Below, one piece after another: positions 6,195 to 10,620 of a DNA stretch of 10,620 nucleotides. Origin of the DNA: an uncultured Clostridia bacterium (GTDB lineage Bacteria; Bacillota; Clostridia; Christensenellales; UBA1242); the NCBI GenBank assembly GCA_947625955.1, contig CANQQH010000026.1, positions 1 to 10,620 of the forward strand, read 5' to 3'. The notes under the pieces are model-generated. The model saw only the letters and a list, made by a program, of their open reading frames with translations. It searched no databases and was not told the DNA's origin. Made by a program: the position numbers and the translations under genes. Each line of letters starts with the position of its first letter. Positions within the stretch are counted from its first letter, which is position 1.

Positions 6195-7563
6195 ATTTTA
6201 TGAGTTTTCGCACCCACCTGTCTTTTGCTTCGGTATATGGTCGATACCTGAGATTGATGTCGATCTTGGTGCTTTTGTTCACAATGCTCTTATAGTGTGA
6301 GAAAGTTTCAAAGCCCCGCTTTCCGTGGTATGCCCCCATCCCGCTTTCGCCAACCCCGCCAAATGGCAATGTTGTTGAGGCGATTTGCATAATCGTGTCG
6401 TTGATGCAGCCGCCACCAAACTTCACTTTTTCGGTGAAGAACTTTTGCGTTTGCCTATTTTCTGCAAAAACATAGAGCGCAAGCGGCGTATCGTTCCTTT
6501 TGATGATTTCAAGCGCTTCCTCGTTTTTTTCAAACGAGATAACAGGCAGAATCGGCGCAAAGATTTCCTCTTTCATGATGTCGCTTTCCAGGCTTGGGTC
6601 AAGCACGATTGTTGGCTCAATCTTTTGCTTCTCGTCGCTGGTCTTGCCGCCGAAGATGATGTTTTGCTTTTCGAGCAAACTCTTCGCGCGGAGAAATTGT
6701 TTTTCATTCACCATCTTGCCATAGGTCTCGTCGTCAAGAGCGTTCTCGCTATATTGCTTTTTGACCTCAGCAATGAGCGTTGCAACAAACTTGTCTTTTA
6801 TGCTATTCTTCACCAAAACATAGTCAGGTGCAACGCAGGTTTGCCCGACGTTTAGGAACTTGCCAAACACAATGCGTTTTGCCGCAAGTTCAAGTGTTGC
6901 AGTTTCGTCAATAATGCAAGGACTTTTGCCGCCAAGTTCGAGCGTGACGGGCGTCATATACTTCTCTGCGCTCTTCAAAACCTCATGCCCAACCGCCTTG
7001 CTGCCCGTGAAGAAGATGTGGTCAAACTTCAAGGTCAAGAGGTCTTTGTTCACATCTCGCCCGCCGGTGAGCGTTGCAATATAGTTCTGCGCGAAGTTTT
7101 CACCAAGCATATCAAAAATGACTTTCGAGGTGTTTGGGCTATACGCCGACGGCTTCACAATTGCCGTGTTGCCCGCGCTTATGCACGCAACGAGTGGTGA
7201 CATGGTCAATAGGAATGGATAGTTCCAAGGGCTCATTATCAGAACATTACCCTTTGGGCAAGGCAAGGTGTAGCACCTTGACTGGAAGTTTGCAAAGCCC
7301 GCTCTCACCCTTTTTGCTTTCGCCCATCTTTTGATGTTTTTGAGCGCGTGGTTGATTTCGGCCTTCACCAGCGCAACCTCGCACATATAGCTCTCACTCG
7401 CAGTTTTGCCCAAATCTTGTTGAAGTGCAAGCAAAATTTCACTTTCTTTGAGCTCAATTGCGTTTTTTAGCACTTTGAGTTTTTCAATTCTAAACTTCAC
7501 ATCAAGCGTTTTACCGCTTGCAAAAAATGTGCGTTGCGATTCAAGAATTTCAGCAGTTGTCAT
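6193..7563 (-). CDS. Aldehyde dehydrogenase, class-3-like (NAD(P)+-dependent)
   Basis: A 456-residue cytosolic enzyme that oxidises an aldehyde to its acid. Length and sequence fit the ALDH3-like branch (fatty or aromatic aldehyde dehydrogenases), which are shorter than the roughly 500-residue ALDH1/2 type. MSPWNYPF (110-117) gives the catalytic Asn114. FFTGSKAVG (184-192) is the coenzyme-binding turn, LELGGKSP (208-215) holds general base Glu209, and GQTCVAPDY (240-248) holds nucleophile Cys243. The C-terminal PFGGVGESGMGAYHGKRGFETFSHYKS is a hallmark of this branch. Its ATG overlaps the TGA of folA by 4 nt (ATGA), so it is translationally coupled to a folate gene. A GGGAGA SD lies within the end of folA. 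The substrate cannot be read from sequence. The link to one-carbon metabolism is by position only. Confidence 0.9.
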   Translation of the reverse strand: MTTAEILESQRTFFASGKTLDVKFRIEKLKVLKNAIELKESEILLALQQDLGKTASESYMCEVALVKAEINHALKNIKRWAKAKRVRAGFANFQSRCYTLPCPKGNVLIMSPWNYPFLLTMSPLVACISAGNTAIVKPSAYSPNTSKVIFDMLGENFAQNYIATLTGGRDVNKDLLTLKFDHIFFTGSKAVGHEVLKSAEKYMTPVTLELGGKSPCIIDETATLELAAKRIVFGKFLNVGQTCVAPDYVLVKNSIKDKFVATLIAEVKKQYSENALDDETYGKMVNEKQFLRAKSLLEKQNIIFGGKTSDEKQKIEPTIVLDPSLESDIMKEEIFAPILPVISFEKNEEALEIIKRNDTPLALYVFAENRQTQKFFTEKVKFGGGCINDTIMQIASTTLPFGGVGESGMGAYHGKRGFETFSHYKSIVNKSTKIDINLRYRPYTEAKDRWVRKLIK

Positions 7564-8063
7564 ACTCTCTCCCTTTTTGTCTTTTTGGTATATTCAACAA
7601 ATTGAAAATCCACATTTTCATTGTCGTCGTGCATAATCTTGCCTTCGGCGGTGACTTTCCAGTCGCCTAGCAAGTCAAGGTTTGGAAAGAATGTGTCCGC
7701 TGGGCAGGTTGAAAAAATCTTTGTGACATACGCCTTCTTGCAATATGGCAACATCTGCTGATAAATGCTCGCGCCTCCGCAAACAAAAACATCGTCTGTT
7801 TTATAGCGCCTTGCCTTTTTCAAACACTCATCAATGCTACCCGCCATCTGCACGCCCTCGAACTCTTTGTTGAAACTCAGAACGATATGTGTTCGGTCTT
7901 TGAGCGGCCTCTTTGGAAGCGACAAATATGTGTTCTCCCCCATGATGACCACCTTGTTCATGGTCATCGAGCGAAAATGCTTCATGTCGGCTGGCAGGTT
8001 GAAGAGCAGTTTGTTGTCTTTCCCAATCCCCCAACTCTCGTTAACAGCAACAATAAGATTCAT
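7560..8063 (-). CDS. folA: Dihydrofolate reductase
   Basis: A 167-residue enzyme that reduces dihydrofolate to tetrahydrofolate with NADPH, regenerating the cofactor consumed by ThyA. It begins MNLIVAVNESWGIGKDNKLL, the standard DHFR opening. LPADMKHF (23-30) carries the catalytic acidic residue Asp26. IMGENTYLSLPKRPLKDR (40-57) is the cofactor loop, in which the usual MGR(K/H)T reads MGENT, with Glu43 where an arginine normally contacts the NADPH 2'-phosphate. FVCGGASIYQQMLPY (93-107) is the conserved glycine-pair and adenine-pocket segment. The C-terminus is a basic tail (KKTKRERV). An AGGAGAG SD (8068-8074) overlaps the thyA stop, with a 9-nt gap between the genes. Its 4-nt overlap with the downstream aldehyde dehydrogenase indicates one transcript. 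Confidence 0.93.
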   Translation of the reverse strand: MNLIVAVNESWGIGKDNKLLFNLPADMKHFRSMTMNKVVIMGENTYLSLPKRPLKDRTHIVLSFNKEFEGVQMAGSIDECLKKARRYKTDDVFVCGGASIYQQMLPYCKKAYVTKIFSTCPADTFFPNLDLLGDWKVTAEGKIMHDDNENVDFQFVEYTKKTKRERV

Positions 8064-8072
8064 AGTTCTCTC

Positions 8073-8903
8073 CTAGATTGCAACCTCAATTTTATATTTT
8101 TTGTTGTTATATTTATAGTTCTCAAAATTGAAGCTGCTGATTTTGAAATCATAAAAGTCGGTCACATTTTTGTCAATCGAGAACTTTGGCGCCTTATATT
8201 GCTTGCTCTTTATCAGTTCTTTGATGATTGGAATGTGCCTGTCATAGATGTGCGCGTCGGCAATAACATGAACAAGCTCGCCCACTTCAAGTCCGCTTGC
8301 GCGAGCAAACATGTGAACAAGCACCGCATACTGGCAAACGTTCCAATTATTCGCCGTGAGCATGTCTTGCGAGCGCTGGTTCAAAATGGCGTTGAGCTTG
8401 TTTCCGCTAACGTTGAAGGTCATGGAGTAGGCGCATGGATAGAGCCCCATTTCGCTGAGGTCGCTGTGAACATAGAGATTCGTTAGTATTCTTCTGGATG
8501 TTGGGTTGTTTTTGAGGTCGTATAGAACTCTGTCAACCTGGTCGAACTCGCCCTCTTTATATTTGTGCTTCACGCCCATCTGGTAGCCATATGCCTTGCC
8601 GATGGTGCCGTTTTCGTCTGCCCAGCTATCCCAAATGTGGCTGGACAGGTCGTGAACATTGTTGCTCTTCTTCTGCCAAATCCACAAAATTTCGTCAATC
8701 GCGTTCTTATATTGTATTTTCCTCAGCGTGAGAATTGGAAACTCCTTGGAAAGGTCGTAGCGGTTCACAATGCAAAACTTTTTGATTGTGTGCGCCGGCG
8801 TTCCGTCTTTCCATTTTGGGCGAACCTCATAGTCCGTGTCCCAAACCCCATGCTTCAAAATGTCCTTAACGTTCTTCACAAAAATTTTATCCGCTTTGCT
8901 CAT
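8073..8903 (-). CDS. thyA: Thymidylate synthase
   Basis: A 276-residue enzyme that methylates dUMP to dTMP using 5,10-methylene-THF as both carbon donor and reductant, releasing dihydrofolate for the adjacent FolA. The nucleophile is Cys157 in LYPCAYS. QRSQD (176-180) and NNWN (185-188, Asn188) bind the nucleotide, DAHIYDRH (216-223) closes the active site, and SRR (136-138) supplies the phosphate arginine region. The early stretch WDSWADENGTIGKAYGYQ is characteristic. The residue after the nucleophile is Ala rather than the His of the E. coli enzyme (PCH); this and the overall wording match the clostridial ThyA subtype, so it is not a defect. A GAGGAG SD (8910-8915) lies inside the end of folD, with a 3-nt intergenic gap. 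Confidence 0.96.
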   Translation of the reverse strand: MSKADKIFVKNVKDILKHGVWDTDYEVRPKWKDGTPAHTIKKFCIVNRYDLSKEFPILTLRKIQYKNAIDEILWIWQKKSNNVHDLSSHIWDSWADENGTIGKAYGYQMGVKHKYKEGEFDQVDRVLYDLKNNPTSRRILTNLYVHSDLSEMGLYPCAYSMTFNVSGNKLNAILNQRSQDMLTANNWNVCQYAVLVHMFARASGLEVGELVHVIADAHIYDRHIPIIKELIKSKQYKAPKFSIDKNVTDFYDFKISSFNFENYKYNNKKYKIEVAI

Positions 8904-8906
8904 ACA

Positions 8907-9746
8907 CTACTCCTCACAAAGTTTTATTGTATTTTCCATAAGGCACGCAACAGTCATTGGCCCAACGCCGCCCGGCACAGGGGTCAAAGCCGAGCACTTA
9001 TCTTTCACGCTCTCAAAGTCAACATCCCCTTTCAGCCCGTTCTCGCCGCGCGTTATTCCAACGTCGATAACAACCGCGCCCTTTTTCACAAAATCACTAT
9101 TTACCATGTGCGCCTGACCAGTTGCAACAACCAAGATGTCCGCCTCGCGGGCAACCTTTTCAAGGTCTTTGGTTTTCGTGTGGCAAATGGTGATTGTCGC
9201 GTTTGCTTTCAAAAGCAGCATCGCAACGCTTTTGCCAACGAGCAGGCTCCTGCCAATAACAACGACGCGCTTTGAGCAAACATCAATGTTCTCTTTTTCC
9301 AAAATGCGCATAACCGCCGTGGCTGTGCAAGGTGCAACCTTGTAGTTCCCCGAAAAGAGCGCACCGAGATTTTCGTTCGTGAGGCAGTCAACGTCCTTTT
9401 CAGGCAGTATGCGATTTATGGCTTTTCGCTCGTCTAGGTGCTTTGGCAGAGGGAGTTGCAAAAGTATGGCTGAAACGCCCTTGTCTTTGTTGAGTTTATC
9501 AATTTCGGCGAGCAATTTCTCGTTTGAAATCGTGCCTTCAAGCCTCACAATTCGCGAGGCAATTCCGCATTCCTTTGATGCCTTCACCTTCGAGGCAACA
9601 TACACCTCGCTCGCCTTGTTGCCCTCAACAATAATGCACGCCAAACACGGCGTTTTCTTTCTGTTTTTCTGCATTTCGAGGACGCGTTTTTTAACGTCCG
9701 CTTTTATCTCATTTGCGATTAGTTTTCCATCAATTATCTTTGTCAT
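8907..9746 (-). CDS. folD: Bifunctional methylene-THF dehydrogenase / methenyl-THF cyclohydrolase
   Basis: A 279-residue cytosolic enzyme that interconverts 5,10-methylene-, 5,10-methenyl- and 10-formyl-THF, connecting serine-derived carbon with purine and formyl-Met synthesis. SEVYVASKVKASKECGI (46-62) contains Tyr49 and catalytic Lys53. QLPLP (97-101) and KDVDC (117-121, Asp120) are folate-site motifs. GRSLLVGKSVAMLL (165-178) is the nucleotide-binding loop, with Ser where most homologues have Pro (VGxP). TPVPGGVGPMTV (255-266) is the family signature. Length is typical. It heads the - strand operon. No convincing SD precedes the ATG: the upstream bases read TTTAATAGAATT. The start is supported by the canonical IIDGKLIA opening. 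Confidence 0.95.
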   Translation of the reverse strand: MTKIIDGKLIANEIKADVKKRVLEMQKNRKKTPCLACIIVEGNKASEVYVASKVKASKECGIASRIVRLEGTISNEKLLAEIDKLNKDKGVSAILLQLPLPKHLDERKAINRILPEKDVDCLTNENLGALFSGNYKVAPCTATAVMRILEKENIDVCSKRVVVIGRSLLVGKSVAMLLLKANATITICHTKTKDLEKVAREADILVVATGQAHMVNSDFVKKGAVVIDVGITRGENGLKGDVDFESVKDKCSALTPVPGGVGPMTVACLMENTIKLCEE

Positions 9747-9752
9747 AATTCT

Positions 9753-9781
9753 ATTAAAACACAGCCTAAAAAATTATGCAA
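9753..9781 (-). promoter_or_regulatory. Candidate folD promoter implying a leaderless mRNA
   Basis: On the - strand TTGCAT (9781-9776), a 17-nt spacer and TTTAAT (9758-9753; 5 of 6 to TATAAT) are followed by 6 nt and then the folD ATG. A start 7 nt after the -10 would be the A of ATG, consistent with the absence of an SD. The -35 is only 3 of 6. The alternative is TATAAT at 9795-9790 (perfect -10, but no good -35), which would give a leader of about 37 nt. Confidence 0.4.
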
Positions 9782-9817
9782 ATCTTTCAATTATATTTTT
9801 TATTTTTGTTATTTTTA

Positions 9818-9826
9818 TGCTAAACT
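9818..9826 (+). promoter_or_regulatory. Weak candidate glyA promoter (extended -10)
   Basis: TGC followed by TAAACT (9821-9826; 4 of 6 to TATAAT) forms an extended -10-like element 23 nt before the glyA ATG. No clear -35 is present at 16-18 nt; the upstream bases are a T/A tract. The 102-nt spacer between folD and glyA (9747-9848) is strongly AT-rich and must hold both divergent promoters. No riboswitch-like structure was recognised in it. Confidence 0.3.
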
Positions 9827-9848
9827 TAAAGAAATAAAGGAGACAAAT

Positions 9849-10620
9849 ATGCAAAAACTCAAAGATGTTGATGAAGAAGTTTATCATTATATAAAGCTTG
9901 AAGAGAAGCGCCAAAAGCAGCACATTGAACTCATCGCCAGCGAGAACATAACAAGCGCGGCAGTTCGTGAGGCGGTTGGCAGCGTTCTCACAAACAAGTA
10001 TGCCGAGGGCTACCCTGGCAAAAGGTACTACTGCGGCTGCGAAAATATCGACGAGATTGAAAACCTCGCCATTTCTCGCGCGAAAAAACTCTTCGGCGCA
10101 GAGCACGTCAATGTTCAACCGCACTCGGGAGCGTCGGCAAACATGGCGGTTTTCCTCGCCCTGCTTAGCCCTGGCGACACGATTCTTGGGATGTCGCTCC
10201 CAGATGGTGGACACCTGACGCACGGCGCAAAGGTCAACATCTCTGGAAAGTTCTATAACGCCGTTTACTATGGCGTTGACCCCGAGACTGAGCTCATTAA
10301 CTATGGCGAGGTAGAGCGCCTCGCAAAAGAGCACATGCCAAAGCTGATCATTGCGGGAGCGAGCGCGTATCCAAGGCAGATAGATTTCAAGCGTTTTCGC
10401 CAAATAGCCGACAGCGTTGGCGCTTATTTAATGGTCGATATGGCGCACATCGCAGGGCTGGTTGCCTGCGGCCTGCACCCTAGCCCTGTTGAGTTTGCCG
10501 ATGTTGTGACAACCACCACCCACAAAACTTTGCGTGGACCGCGTGGCGGGATGATACTTTGCAAGAGCGAGCTGGCAAAGAAAATAGATAGTGCCGTTTT
10601 CCCTGGGCTTCAAGGCGGAC
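9849..10620 (+). CDS. glyA: Serine hydroxymethyltransferase (3' truncated by window end)
   Basis: A PLP enzyme that transfers the serine beta-carbon to THF, giving glycine and 5,10-methylene-THF, the main C1 entry for the neighbouring ThyA and FolD. 257 residues are visible of the usual 410-420. ELIASENITS (27-36), NKYAEGYPGKRYYCGCENID (49-68) and PHSGASANMAV (91-101) are conserved PLP/substrate segments. DGGHLTHG (119-126) matches the motif usually written LxxGGHLTHG. VDMAHIAGL (196-204) holds Asp197, which contacts the PLP pyridine nitrogen, and His200. TTTTHKTLRGPRGG (221-234) contains the Schiff-base lysine, Lys226. AAAGGAG (9836-9842) is the SD, 6 nt before ATG. It is divergent from folD across a 102-nt spacer. 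Confidence 0.97.
   Translation, partial: MQKLKDVDEEVYHYIKLEEKRQKQHIELIASENITSAAVREAVGSVLTNKYAEGYPGKRYYCGCENIDEIENLAISRAKKLFGAEHVNVQPHSGASANMAVFLALLSPGDTILGMSLPDGGHLTHGAKVNISGKFYNAVYYGVDPETELINYGEVERLAKEHMPKLIIAGASAYPRQIDFKRFRQIADSVGAYLMVDMAHIAGLVACGLHPSPVEFADVVTTTTHKTLRGPRGGMILCKSELAKKIDSAVFPGLQGG

Noticed and set aside
8427..8438. ThyA nucleophile context PCA instead of the E. coli PCH as a possible active-site defect
   Set aside because: LYPCAYS with the surrounding sequence fits the clostridial ThyA subtype, and the other active-site motifs are intact, so it is a subfamily feature.
7887..8486. 199-residue + strand open frame opposite thyA and folA
   Set aside because: It spans two clearly real genes on the other strand, and its translation resembles no protein family.
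9747..9848. Riboswitch (THF, glycine or SAM type) in the folD-glyA spacer
   Set aside because: The spacer is 102 nt of A/T-rich sequence shared by two promoters, without recognisable conserved aptamer cores or stable paired stems.

Overview
The window looks like a chromosomal segment of a Bacillota organism, most likely a Clostridia-like lineage. The evidence is strong AGGAGG-type ribosome binding sites, intrinsic terminators with U-tracts, a ThyA of the clostridial sequence type, and a diaminopimelate dehydrogenase. TGA is used as a stop codon and tryptophan is TGG, so a recoded Mollicutes code is not indicated. No tRNA, rRNA, CRISPR array, insertion sequence or prophage gene was seen. The taxonomic call is inference from protein style.

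Left part (1-2416, + strand): the 3' part of a large secreted or surface-type beta-helix protein built from repeated modules of about 280 residues ends at 1361 and is followed by a UUCG-loop terminator. Next is ddh (1459-2367, GTG start), encoding meso-diaminopimelate dehydrogenase, with its own terminator.

Middle part (2473-6194, + strand): a strong promoter (TTGATA-16-TATAAT), with a perfect 17-bp inverted repeat over its -35 box, drives a three-gene operon. The first gene encodes a 949-residue, very divergent SecA-family ATPase. The core motor motifs and a PPXD-like segment can be traced, but the usual helical-scaffold motif and zinc tail are not seen. Two small soluble proteins of unknown function follow, one with a CX2CX3CXC motif and one predicted to be coiled-coil. 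No SecY-like gene is nearby. This operon is the least explained and most interesting element. It ends at a bidirectional terminator shared with the convergent aldehyde dehydrogenase gene.

Right part (6193-10620): a one-carbon/thymidylate locus. On the - strand folD, thyA, folA (DHFR) and a class-3-type aldehyde dehydrogenase form a tight operon with gaps of 3 and 9 nt and one 4-nt overlap. On the + strand, divergently across a 102-nt AT-rich spacer, glyA begins and runs off the window end. GlyA loads C1 units from serine onto tetrahydrofolate, ThyA uses methylene-THF to make dTMP and dihydrofolate, DHFR regenerates THF, and FolD interconverts methylene-, methenyl- and formyl-THF. The locus therefore encodes a complete dTMP cycle plus its link to formyl-THF. 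No gene-free stretch exceeds 300 bases.
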